Assembly (NCBI RefSeq): GCF_001277345.1
Contig: NZ_LIUT01000001.1
Coordinates: forward strand, 1,783,809 to 1,820,039
Reading direction: 5' to 3'
Length of the DNA stretch: 36,231 nt
Source: Paenibacillus solani
Lineage (GTDB): Bacteria; Bacillota; Bacilli; Paenibacillales; Paenibacillaceae
Both the position numbers and the translations under genes were made by a program. Under the pieces are notes generated by a model that was not told the DNA's origin, did no database searches, and worked only from the letters and a program-made list of their open reading frames with translations. Shown here piece after piece: positions 1 through 7,629 of this stretch (position 1 is its first letter; each line of letters begins with the position of its first letter).

Positions 1-74
1 TGGAACCGCCTAGTGCGGACCCGCATGCTAGGTGGTGTGAGAGGACGGGGGTTAGTCACCCCCTCCTACTCGAT
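1..74 (+). mobile_element. 3' end of a group II intron (domains V and VI)
   Basis: The start of the window folds as the last two domains of a bacterial group II intron. Domain V: bases 5-13 (ACCGCCTAG) pair with 28-36 (CTAGGTGGT), a two-base bulge (26-27) follows on the 3' side, and an upper helix (14-17 with 22-25) carries a four-base loop. Domain VI: GGGGG (47-51) pairs with CCCCC (59-63), and the flanking helix 39-45 with 64-71 leaves A68 unpaired. A68 lies seven bases from the inferred end ...CGAT at 74, the usual distance of the branch-point adenosine from the 3' splice site, and the intron ends in the expected A-pyrimidine. The reverse transcriptase/maturase gene would lie to the left, outside the window. 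The class is not certain. Confidence 0.85.
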
Positions 75-220
75 TGATGTTGATTTCGGCAAGTGGGACT
101 ATTCTTCCCTTTCTTAAACAGAGGGAGGAGAATTCATTCCTGTTGTTGAAGCTATCTAGCAGCAATTGTCCAAATATAACTGAAATATAAGAGCCATATA
201 TAACACGGGAGGTCTTAGCT

Positions 221-1198
221 ATGAAAGAAGAGGTCGTAATAGGAATTGATGGTGGCGGATCCAATACGCGCGTTATGGTCAGCGATTTGAATGGTAATGT
301 TCTAGCATATGCCGTTGGAGGGGCCTCCTCGATTCATAAGGACAGTCATGCGCACGAGAATGTTCAACAAACGATTCGTTCGTCCCTTGCCATGGCGGGT
401 TGTGAATTGAATCAAGTTAAGGGTCTATATGCGGGTATAGCCGGCTATGAGTCGGAACAGGATATGGAATGGGTTGCTCGTTTAACGGAGATCGAAGGAT
501 TGGATTGTCCAAAATGGTATGTGAACGATTCGGTTGTCGCGCACGCTGGTGCATTTATGGGGAAGCCGGGAATCGTTGTTGTGTCAGGGACCGGGTCAAT
601 GATTTTGGGTATTACCGAACAAGAAATACCGATTAGAAATGTGGATTTCCACCATTATGCCGCCAGTGCTGCGAGATTTTTATCTTATGAGGCTGTATAC
701 CAATTACTGGCCGGAATGATTGATCCATCGGATGAGACTTTGGTCGGCCAAATTCAATCTTTCTGGGATGTCGAGAATATGGAACAGCTTCGAATGTTGG
801 CGTTGACGGGTTTTATCAAGGACCGACAAGAGCGAGATAAGAAGTTTGGGGAGATGGCCCCTCTCGTTACTTCAGCAGCCGAAGCTGGAAGCCGATTAGC
901 TCGAAATGTATGCGATGAAGCCGTGAAGCAAATTATGATAGGGGTGGAGATTCTAGGCTCATACTTCCAATCTGATCGAATAGCCGTTACTGGCATTGGC
1001 AGTGTCATAAACTGTCCTTACATGACAACAGAACTTAGAGTCTGCTTGAATTCAAGTCCTAATAAACAGTATGAATTCGTAACTCCCCAGTTATCGGCTG
1101 CGGCGGGCGCAATTCTTCTTGCTTTTCGTAACTTAGGTACGGATGTGAATGAACATATGATCGAATTGATGCGCAGACATCTTCATGCTAGATGTTAG
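221..1198 (+). CDS. BadF/BadG/BcrA/BcrD-family ATPase, N-acetylglucosamine-kinase-like
   Basis: This is a 325-residue protein of the ASKHA (sugar kinase/hsp70/actin) fold. It shows the phosphate-1 loop GIDGGGSNTR at residues 8-17, a likely catalytic Asp in VND (about 103) and the phosphate-2 loop SGTGS (122-126). Such proteins phosphorylate N-acetylglucosamine or related amino sugars using ATP in the cytosol. The stretch after SGTGS, where GlcNAc kinases normally carry a glycine-rich LGDEGSG-type segment, instead reads RNVDFHHYAASAARF. It is therefore a divergent member and its substrate is unknown. GGGAGG at 208-213 lies seven bases before the ATG. The next gene is a sugar-type dehydrogenase 256 bp away, which fits sugar metabolism, but no common operon is proven. 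Confidence 0.8.
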   Translation: MKEEVVIGIDGGGSNTRVMVSDLNGNVLAYAVGGASSIHKDSHAHENVQQTIRSSLAMAGCELNQVKGLYAGIAGYESEQDMEWVARLTEIEGLDCPKWYVNDSVVAHAGAFMGKPGIVVVSGTGSMILGITEQEIPIRNVDFHHYAASAARFLSYEAVYQLLAGMIDPSDETLVGQIQSFWDVENMEQLRMLALTGFIKDRQERDKKFGEMAPLVTSAAEAGSRLARNVCDEAVKQIMIGVEILGSYFQSDRIAVTGIGSVINCPYMTTELRVCLNSSPNKQYEFVTPQLSAAAGAILLAFRNLGTDVNEHMIELMRRHLHARC

Positions 1199-1206
1199 GA
1201 ATTTTA

Positions 1207-1234
1207 TGTTTACATAATATATACTATGTAAACA
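1207..1234. other. 28-bp dif-like inverted repeat (site 1)
   Basis: Arms TGTTTACATAA and CTATGTAAACA flank the six-base centre TATATA, giving the 11-6-11 layout of Xer recombination sites. Perfect symmetry extends to 12-bp arms (1205-1216 and 1225-1236). From memory of the published B. subtilis dif site, whose centre is TATATA and right arm TTATGTAAACT, the minus-strand reading matches about 20 of 28 positions. It lies eight bases after the kinase stop codon. No T-tract follows, so a terminator is unlikely. An operator for a dimeric repressor is the main alternative. Confidence 0.4.
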
Positions 1235-1454
1235 TATTACGCTTGGTAAAAATATGAAGTGGAAAACGATGTCGTAATTTTAGATAGGAATTGTCGCATA
1301 GTTGGACTATAAAATTCAGCAAGATGTGATAACTTATATGTGGATGTTATCAATATAGAATTACATATTAGCCGCCTCCATTTAAAAGACTTATGGATTG
1401 GCTGGATGGAGCAATCGTTTATCTAAATTACGAAAAAGTGATGGTGAATCGATC

Positions 1455-2537
1455 ATGTCTAAATTGTATCGTATTGGAATTATTGGCTGTGGCGGAATAG
1501 CAAACGGAAAGCATCTGCCCAGCTTAAGCAGATTAAAGAACGTAGAATTGGTCGCATTCTGTGATATCGTTGTTGAGCGCGCAGAAGAAGCGGCGCGTAA
1601 ATACGGTAATGAGGACGCGAAAGTATATAGCGATTACACGGAGCTGCTGCAGGATCAGAGTATCGATATTATCCATGTGCTGACGCCGAATGATTCTCAT
1701 GCCGAGATTTCCATAGCTTCACTGGAAGCAGGAAAGCATGTTATGTGTGAGAAGCCGATGGCGAAGACAGCTGCGGATGCCAAGAAGATGATGGAAACCG
1801 CCAAGCGCACAGGCAAGAAATTGACGATCGGATACAATAACCGATTCCGCGAAGATAGTCTTTATTTGAAGCAGGTATGCGAAGCTGGTGAACTTGGAAA
1901 TATTTATTTTGCCAAAGCACATGCGATTCGTCGAAGAGCGGTTCCGACATGGGGCGTATTTTTGGATGAAGAAAAGCAAGGCGGCGGGCCGCTCATTGAT
2001 ATTGGTACGCATGCTCTCGATCTGACTCTGTGGATGATGGATAATTACAAGCCGAAGGTTGTACTGGGTACGACATACCATGAACTGTCCCGTAAGGAAA
2101 ACGCGGCCAATGCATGGGGACCGTGGGATCCCGAAAAATTCACTGTTGAAGATTCCGCATTCGGTATGATTGTGATGGAGAATGGCGCTACCATTATGCT
2201 GGAATCCAGCTGGGCGCTTAATACGCTTGATATCGATGAAGCCAAATGTTCCCTGAGCGGATCGGAGGGCGGCGCCGATATGAAGAATGGCCTTCGTCTT
2301 AATGGGGAGAAATTCAGCCGCTTATACACAAATGAGATTGAACTAAACTCCGGCGGCGTTGCATTCTATGACGGCAAGAAGGAAGAGGCTCCTGACGTGG
2401 AGATGAGAAAATGGATTGAAGCAATTGAACAGGATAAAGACCCTGTCGTCACTCCAGAACAAGCTTATGTTGTATCACAAATATTGGAAGCTCTTTATGA
2501 ATCCGCTAAAACCGGCAAAGCCGTTTACTTGGATTAA
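1455..2537 (+). CDS. Gfo/Idh/MocA-family NAD(P)-dependent oxidoreductase
   Basis: This is a 360-residue cytosolic dehydrogenase. The N-terminal Rossmann fold has GIIGCGGIANGKHLPSL (8-24), followed by the CEKP motif (98-101) that holds the catalytic lysine. The C-terminal substrate domain shows GGGPLIDIGTHALDL (176-190), with the Asp/His pair (about 182 and 186) typical of the family. Relatives oxidise or reduce sugars and cyclitols such as inositol, glucose or aldonolactones; the substrate cannot be read from the sequence. The ATG at 1455 is chosen because the family fold begins there. An upstream TTG (1398) would add 19 residues unlike the family. The ribosome binding site is weak. A 7-bp inverted repeat (TGATAAC...GTTATCA, about 1327-1352) lies upstream and could be regulatory. 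Confidence 0.88.
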   Translation: MSKLYRIGIIGCGGIANGKHLPSLSRLKNVELVAFCDIVVERAEEAARKYGNEDAKVYSDYTELLQDQSIDIIHVLTPNDSHAEISIASLEAGKHVMCEKPMAKTAADAKKMMETAKRTGKKLTIGYNNRFREDSLYLKQVCEAGELGNIYFAKAHAIRRRAVPTWGVFLDEEKQGGGPLIDIGTHALDLTLWMMDNYKPKVVLGTTYHELSRKENAANAWGPWDPEKFTVEDSAFGMIVMENGATIMLESSWALNTLDIDEAKCSLSGSEGGADMKNGLRLNGEKFSRLYTNEIELNSGGVAFYDGKKEEAPDVEMRKWIEAIEQDKDPVVTPEQAYVVSQILEALYESAKTGKAVYLD

Positions 2538-2552
2538 TTACAGAGTCCTTAT

Positions 2553-2586
2553 AAGCAAGCCCTGATTATTCAGGGCTTGCTTTATT
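2553..2586 (+). terminator. Intrinsic terminator after the Gfo/Idh/MocA gene
   Basis: A 13-bp perfect stem (AAGCAAGCCCTGA with TCAGGGCTTGCTT) and a TTAT loop are followed by a T-rich stretch, 15 bases after the stop codon. Confidence 0.88.
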
Positions 2587-2680
2587 ATTGTGAATCTAGC
2601 AATGTCTACTCCACACAGATGTATGAGATGAACGTCAAGGGTCATACTAACCTCATAACATATGAAAGAAGGTTAGTGTT

Positions 2681-3196
2681 ATGATCTTTATTTACAATGA
2701 TTATGGTGGGACTCATACGACCTCGCTGGCGGCAGCTTATCATCTAAATCAATTACCCACGAACCGACCGCTCTCAACCGAAGAGATTTTGGGAGTAAAC
2801 TATTTCAATAAACTGAGCACTTCCGATATGGGAAGGCTCATATTCCATGGGCTGGATGAGAACGGAAATCCCGTTTATACCTTGGGGCGCGGTTCATCCA
2901 AAATCGTAATACCGGCCTTGAGTAATCTTAGCCATATTCTGCAGGACAAATATCAGAACGCTGAGCCTATCGTATTTTCCAATACGTCGCCTACGGTTCC
3001 ACTTGTTATGTCGATTGGCGGATTTCTAACTAAAAGAATGAAATTAAGTCGAATTGGCGATCCACTGCTGATTACAGGTGCGAAGCAGTGCTGCGGTCTT
3101 ATCCGGGAACTGGTCCTACATACGAAACAAACCGCAGCTGCAAGGTCCGGAACCGAGAGCGTTATCGTGATCGATAACAAGAATTTCTCTTCTTAG
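2681..3196 (+). CDS. DUF3189 family protein
   Basis: This 171-residue protein resembles the DUF3189 family of spore-forming Firmicutes. The N-terminus MIFIYNDYGGTHTTSLAAA, the LPTNRPLSTEEIL segment and the late IGGFLTKRMKLSRIGDPLLI stretch fit the pattern I recall for that family. The YGGTHTT segment looks like a small nucleotide- or phosphate-binding loop, but no reaction is known. No signal peptide or membrane helix is seen. AAGAAGG (about 2664-2670) precedes the ATG. The gene sits alone between two terminators, so it is probably monocistronic. Family assignment is from motif memory only. Confidence 0.65.
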   Translation: MIFIYNDYGGTHTTSLAAAYHLNQLPTNRPLSTEEILGVNYFNKLSTSDMGRLIFHGLDENGNPVYTLGRGSSKIVIPALSNLSHILQDKYQNAEPIVFSNTSPTVPLVMSIGGFLTKRMKLSRIGDPLLITGAKQCCGLIRELVLHTKQTAAARSGTESVIVIDNKNFSS

Positions 3197-3239
3197 CTCA
3201 TGAAGATTATGGATAAGCACCCTGTCGATTTACCCTCCT

Positions 3240-3276
3240 AAGATGATCCTGTGCGCGTAAGGGGTCTTCTTTTTTT
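3240..3276 (+). terminator. Probable intrinsic terminator after the DUF3189 gene
   Basis: An imperfect stem (AAGA-GATCC with GGGTC-TCTT, one mismatch and G-U pairs) is followed by seven T residues at 3270-3276. Confidence 0.5.
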
Positions 3277-3399
3277 ATGAGGATATGTTTGAAAAACTGT
3301 CGTGTGATAGCAGCCGGCTTTGTTATAATTTGGATAGGTTGCTGCAAAATAAGGTGAACCTCATGATACAAGCTAGATAATGAAGGGATCGTGGTGGTG

Positions 3400-3615
3400 A
3401 TGAAGCGTTATTTCAGGATGGGAATATGGATCGTTATCTTATTGTATCTGGTACTGCTAGGGATTGGCATCTACCAAGACTCATTAACCATTCGTACAAC
3501 TGTGCTAATGACTGGGATTACCGCCATGATTGTGACCATACTATATTGGATTCCCAAATTGTTCACCTACTTGAATCGAAGGTTATACGAGAAGTTGAGA
3601 CGAATGATGAAATAA
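3400..3615 (+). CDS. Small two-helix membrane protein of unknown function
   Basis: About 71 residues from the ATG at 3400. There are two hydrophobic segments (roughly residues 8-24 and 32-50) and a strongly basic C-terminal tail, so it probably sits in the membrane with the tail inside. In-frame GTG codons at 3391, 3394 and 3397 are alternative starts: AAGGG at 3383-3387 is better spaced for 3394 or 3397 than for 3400. I do not recognise a family. A TATAAT-like hexamer at about 3324 could be its promoter. The next gene downstream encodes an ECF sigma factor, but 238 bp separate them and no functional link is implied. Confidence 0.5.
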   Translation: MKRYFRMGIWIVILLYLVLLGIGIYQDSLTIRTTVLMTGITAMIVTILYWIPKLFTYLNRRLYEKLRRMMK

Positions 3616-3853
3616 CCATGCTTATCTTGTAGATGACAGTAAGATTAAACATTCTGTGGTCCAATCATAACGATAGAACAAGAGGATGGTATCCTGGACA
3701 ATCGATTTCCGGGATATCGTCCTTTTGTTTACTCAGATCATTTTCTTATGGAAAATCAATCGATTTCATGTCCAGCTCCGTCTTACTTTAAGAGGAGAGC
3801 GGATAGAGGCTTGTTTCCCATTAATCATAGATAGAAGAAAGGGGGACGATGGG

Positions 3854-4360
3854 GTGGAGAACACGATGAAGGAAATCAGGACAGCTGATTCAAAAGTGAT
3901 AGAAGAAGAGAACTTCTTTAATAACTTATCAAGCGAACAACGAAAATTGTACTCAATTGCACTCAGTTATATGAGAAATGAAGCTGATGCGCTGGAAATG
4001 GTGCAGGAAGCGTCTTGCAAAGCATGGATGAAACGTAAAAAGCTCAAGGATCAACAAGCATTTGCCCCCTGGCTAATTCGGATCACAATCAACTGTTGCA
4101 TGGACGAGCTGAGGCGTAAAAAGCGTATAGTTCCGGTGGATACCGTGAAGGAAGAAGCGGTTGAAGAGATGAAAAGCAATGATCGAATCGATCTTGCTCA
4201 AGCTATGACTCGGATGAAGAAGAAGTACCGGCACGTCGTCATGCTGAAGTATTACCAGGATATGACCACGGCTGACATTGCAAAAGTGCTCAAAAAACCG
4301 GAAGGCACGATTAAAACTTGGCTGCGTGAAGGGTTGAAGCAGCTGCGGAATTATATGTAG
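3854..4360 (+). CDS. ECF-type RNA polymerase sigma factor
   Basis: This 168-residue sigma-70 family protein has only regions 2 and 4. Region 2 covers LSSEQRKLYSIALSYMRNEADALEMVQEASCKAWM and APWLIRITINCCMDELRR. Region 4 has the helix-turn-helix MTTADIAKVLKKPEGTIKTW. It directs RNA polymerase to stress promoters when released from its membrane anti-sigma, probably the gene starting 23 bases downstream. The GTG at 3854 is chosen because AAAGGGGG (3838-3845) lies about nine bases upstream and the length then fits the family. The frame stays open to 3686, but that extension encodes unrelated hydrophobic sequence. No convincing ECF-type -35/-10 pair was found upstream. Confidence 0.88.
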   Translation: MENTMKEIRTADSKVIEEENFFNNLSSEQRKLYSIALSYMRNEADALEMVQEASCKAWMKRKKLKDQQAFAPWLIRITINCCMDELRRKKRIVPVDTVKEEAVEEMKSNDRIDLAQAMTRMKKKYRHVVMLKYYQDMTTADIAKVLKKPEGTIKTWLREGLKQLRNYM

Positions 4361-4383
4361 GGCGATATGGGAGGCGAGGCAAA

Positions 4384-5817
4384 ATGTTGGACAAAGAATA
4401 TGAGCTTATGAAAGATTCAACGGTGCTGAATGAGAAGGCCAATTCCCTACCGGAATCGAAGCTTTCCGCTGCAGTACGAGAAGGAATGGAACAGGGGAGG
4501 AAACGCGAACGACGACGTATGTATTCTGTAGGCATGGGTACTCTAGCAACACTGACTGCAATGGTTCTTTTATTAGTTATAGTGAATCGTTCTCCGTTCA
4601 CAGAGATTCAGGATCGCCACGTCCAAACCTCCAGCATTAGCAGCGTGAATAGTCTGGAATTGTTCCCAAGTGAACTCCTAAGGGACAGTTCCCTTAAAAA
4701 GGCTCTTGAAGGGGGATTAGTTAAGCCAATTAACCTGATCACTGAGAAGAATGGATATGGTGTGGAGCTATTGGGAGCTGTTACTGATGGCCGTAAAGCC
4801 TATGTCGTATTTAATGTAATTAATAATAAAGAAGTAGATATTATACTTAGAGATTTCAGTCTTGAATTTGGAGGTTACCTGGCACCGTCATTTGGCGCGA
4901 GGTTCGACATTTTGAGCGGAAGCGGGCAGATTTCAGCAGGGCAAAGCTCCTATTATGTTTATTCTACGGATCTCTTGCCGAGCGATCCTTATACGAATGA
5001 CGCAAAAATCCGCATTTCCTTATCAGACACATCAACACAAGCGCTAAATTCAACCAGTAAAAAATATGTAACCAGCATGGACATCTCATTACAGCTTGAA
5101 CCCAATATGTTTAAAGACAAGGAACGCGTTTATTCTCCCAATCGAACACTGAAGGTAGATGGACAAAAAATAAATGTTCGTCAATTACTGTTTACGCCTT
5201 TGAACACCTATGCGGACTTGGAATATGACCAAACGAACGAGAAACAGATTTACAAATTGCTGAACCCGGTTCTGATTGGTAAACGGGGAGAACATGTTGA
5301 AAAGTTATACTATCCTCAATCTACTTTAAGGGATGATTCCAAAGTTACGCTGGTTTATAAGTCCAGCCAGCTCGATCAGCTCGGTACATTATCGTTAAAA
5401 ACATTTGGTATCGCTGCTGTGAATAAGGATAAGCTTAGGATTGTCGTTGATCTGAACAAAAAACAAATCGTCGAAGCACCAGATGATTATCTTCAGATGG
5501 TCATCTCTGACCAGCAATCGGGAGTAGGGGAAGTGCATTTTCAACGCAAGCTTGAAAATGCTCACGCTGCGGAAAGCTTCGGCATGTGGCTGGAGGACAG
5601 CTTCACCGATGCCTCAGGAGTAAAACATAGCAGATCATCTGAAGGTTTTGGTCAAAGTGTGCTCGCCACGTCGGTAAAAGATGATACGATGGAAGACAGT
5701 ACTTCATATAATTTTGGGAAGGAAGCTGTAAATTATCCTCAGCCGCTAACGATCAAGGTCAAACAATATTGGATTCCGATTAAGGATACACAAGCGGTAG
5801 AGCTGCTGAGCGAATAA
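4384..5817 (+). CDS. Membrane-anchored DUF4179-type anti-sigma protein
   Basis: This 477-residue protein has a cytosolic head of about 46 residues, one membrane helix (about 47-67) and a large extracytoplasmic domain. That is the layout of DUF4179 (often plus DUF5643) proteins encoded next to ECF sigma factors. The head would bind and hold the sigma factor, and the outer domain would sense the envelope signal. A charged stretch (EGMEQGRKRERRR) lies just inside the membrane, as in single-helix anti-sigmas. GGGAGGCGAGG lies before the ATG, and the gene follows the sigma gene by 23 bases, so they are co-transcribed. No zinc-binding HxxxCxxC motif is present, so it is not a ZAS-type anti-sigma. 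Its role is inferred from context. Confidence 0.75.
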   Translation: MLDKEYELMKDSTVLNEKANSLPESKLSAAVREGMEQGRKRERRRMYSVGMGTLATLTAMVLLLVIVNRSPFTEIQDRHVQTSSISSVNSLELFPSELLRDSSLKKALEGGLVKPINLITEKNGYGVELLGAVTDGRKAYVVFNVINNKEVDIILRDFSLEFGGYLAPSFGARFDILSGSGQISAGQSSYYVYSTDLLPSDPYTNDAKIRISLSDTSTQALNSTSKKYVTSMDISLQLEPNMFKDKERVYSPNRTLKVDGQKINVRQLLFTPLNTYADLEYDQTNEKQIYKLLNPVLIGKRGEHVEKLYYPQSTLRDDSKVTLVYKSSQLDQLGTLSLKTFGIAAVNKDKLRIVVDLNKKQIVEAPDDYLQMVISDQQSGVGEVHFQRKLENAHAAESFGMWLEDSFTDASGVKHSRSSEGFGQSVLATSVKDDTMEDSTSYNFGKEAVNYPQPLTIKVKQYWIPIKDTQAVELLSE

Positions 5818-5845
5818 AGTAACGATCTTTATGGATCATCAATTT

Positions 5846-5918
5846 CCCCTCATGGCAGACAGTGCAATAGAGATCATGATCACCGTGAACTCTGCATTGT
5901 CAGCTGGAGGGGTTTTTT
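5846..5918 (+). terminator. Long two-part intrinsic terminator
   Basis: The outer stem CCCCTC/GAGGGG and inner stem GACAGTGCA/TGCATTGTC (one G-U pair), plus GAG/CTC near the apex, form one long interrupted hairpin. Six T residues follow (5913-5918). It ends the sigma/anti-sigma unit. Confidence 0.8.
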
Positions 5919-5995
5919 GTAATGAGAATGAACCATCTAAGTTTACAGCTTGTTCTCTTCGGCAATAATGGGGGAATAGCATCTAGGAGAGGAAG

Positions 5996-7594
5996 ATGGT
6001 TTGCATGCGGAATCGTAGAAGCACCAATCATTCCAGCCAAAACAACACAAATGATACTCCGCAGGCGGAAGCAAAGAATTCCGATGCTTTGAAGGGGAGT
6101 TTAAAGGAAAGTCTGGATCATATCCAAGCATCCCTTGGTCACAGTACCGACATTGTGATAAGAGAGATCTCTATTGGTGCAGAGAAAGAATGCCAAATTG
6201 CCATCCTTTATACGGACGGTCTCGCAGACCCAAAGATGATCTCAGATAATATCATGATGGTTATAGCTGACGTGACTGGGTCACCGATAGGAGAAAATCC
6301 TGAACAATCTCGGTCCTTTGATAGTCACGCGCTATGGGAGCAAATCGCTGCCTTTAATCAAGAGATTCAAACCATACACGATTACCCTGAATTATTCCAT
6401 TCTTTATTGTCGGGAGATACGATTCTGCTGATGGATGGATTGGATCAAGGCATGGCAGCAGGTACGCGTGGTTGGAAGGACCGCGGGGTCACGGAGACGT
6501 CTGCGGAGAACGTTGTCCGGGGTCCGCGGGAAGCTTTTTCGGAATCGTTGCGCACAAATACAGCCCTGATTCGTCGGAAGATCAAGGATCCTAATCTCTG
6601 GATGGAGACGAAGCAGATTGGGCGAATTACCCAAACGGATGTCGCCATAATGTATATCAATGGCATTGTAAACGATAAAATCGTCGAGGAAGTCCGCGCT
6701 CGGCTTCAGCGAATTGATGTAGACAGCATTTTGGAGAGCGGTTATATCGAAGAATTTATCCAGGATAAAACGCTGACACCATTTCCCACGGTTTATAATA
6801 CCGAACGTCCGGATGTGGTTGCCGCTGAGCTGCTGGAAGGAAAGATCGCTATTATTGTGGATGGCACTCCCTTTGTACTGATCGTTCCAGCCCTGTTTGT
6901 CTCTTTCCTGCATGCAGCCGAAGACTATTATCAGCGCGCTGATATCAGTTCTTTCCTCCGTATACTGCGATATCTAAGTATTTCTATTTCATTACTCGGT
7001 CCGTCTCTTTACATCGCTGTAACCACGTTTCATCAAGAAATGCTGCCAACACAGTTATTATTCGGGCTGGCGGGGCAGCGGGAGCAAATCCCTTTTCCTG
7101 CGTTTGTGGAGGCTGTCTTCATGGAGGTTACCTTCGAGATTCTGCGTGAGGCTGGTGTACGCCTCCCTAAAAATATAGGCTCGGCCATTTCCATTGTAGG
7201 GACACTTGTAATTGGACAAGCGGCTGTTGAGGCTGGAATCATCTCTCCAGCCATGGTTATCGTTGTATCGATAACAGCCATATCCAGCTTTGTTGTTCCC
7301 TCCTTCAATATGTCCATTGCCTTTCGGATGCTGCGGTTTCCATTAATGGCGCTCGCCGCTTCCTTTGGCCTCTATGGCATTTTTGTCGGGATTATCGCTC
7401 TTATGCTGCATTTGTGCAGCCTTCGCTCGTTCGGAGTCCCTTACCTGTCTCCTTTCGCGCCATTGATTCCGGAGGGACAAAAAGATACGATCTTGCGACT
7501 GCCACATTGGCTGTTAACCAAACGTCCTCGGTTGGTCAATCAGAATGATATGACTCGAAAAATAAGCTCACCTCCGCGCAAATCGCGCGAATAA
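5996..7594 (+). CDS. Spore germination protein, GerA/GerKA family (A subunit)
   Basis: This 532-residue A subunit of a GerA-type nutrient germinant receptor lies in the inner membrane of the spore. The hydrophilic N-terminal half (about 1-290) includes family segments such as GSPIGENPEQSRSF, SGDTILLMDGLDQ and the EAFSESLRTNTALIRRKIKD stretch with its conserved arginines. A cluster of membrane helices follows (about 295-490), then a short basic tail. Known GerA-family complexes form A/B/C assemblies that respond to amino acids or sugars and let ions leave the spore. AGGAGAGG (5985-5992) fits the ATG at 5996; a second ATG at 6005 is possible. It is the first gene of a four-gene operon. The expected sigma-G promoter could not be assigned with confidence. 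Confidence 0.93.
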   Translation: MVCMRNRRSTNHSSQNNTNDTPQAEAKNSDALKGSLKESLDHIQASLGHSTDIVIREISIGAEKECQIAILYTDGLADPKMISDNIMMVIADVTGSPIGENPEQSRSFDSHALWEQIAAFNQEIQTIHDYPELFHSLLSGDTILLMDGLDQGMAAGTRGWKDRGVTETSAENVVRGPREAFSESLRTNTALIRRKIKDPNLWMETKQIGRITQTDVAIMYINGIVNDKIVEEVRARLQRIDVDSILESGYIEEFIQDKTLTPFPTVYNTERPDVVAAELLEGKIAIIVDGTPFVLIVPALFVSFLHAAEDYYQRADISSFLRILRYLSISISLLGPSLYIAVTTFHQEMLPTQLLFGLAGQREQIPFPAFVEAVFMEVTFEILREAGVRLPKNIGSAISIVGTLVIGQAAVEAGIISPAMVIVVSITAISSFVVPSFNMSIAFRMLRFPLMALAASFGLYGIFVGIIALMLHLCSLRSFGVPYLSPFAPLIPEGQKDTILRLPHWLLTKRPRLVNQNDMTRKISSPPRKSRE

Positions 7595-7629
7595 ATACAT
7601 CAAGACCAGCGGGAAAGCGAGTGAGTTGA

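Noticed and set aside
3700..3731. Imperfect hairpin GGAC...GTCC before TTTTG as a terminator
   Set aside because: Several mismatches and a weak T-tract; not better than chance.
3686..3853. N-terminal extension of the first ECF sigma factor
   Set aside because: The extra 56 residues are hydrophobic and unlike any sigma region; the GTG at 3854 has a strong ribosome binding site.
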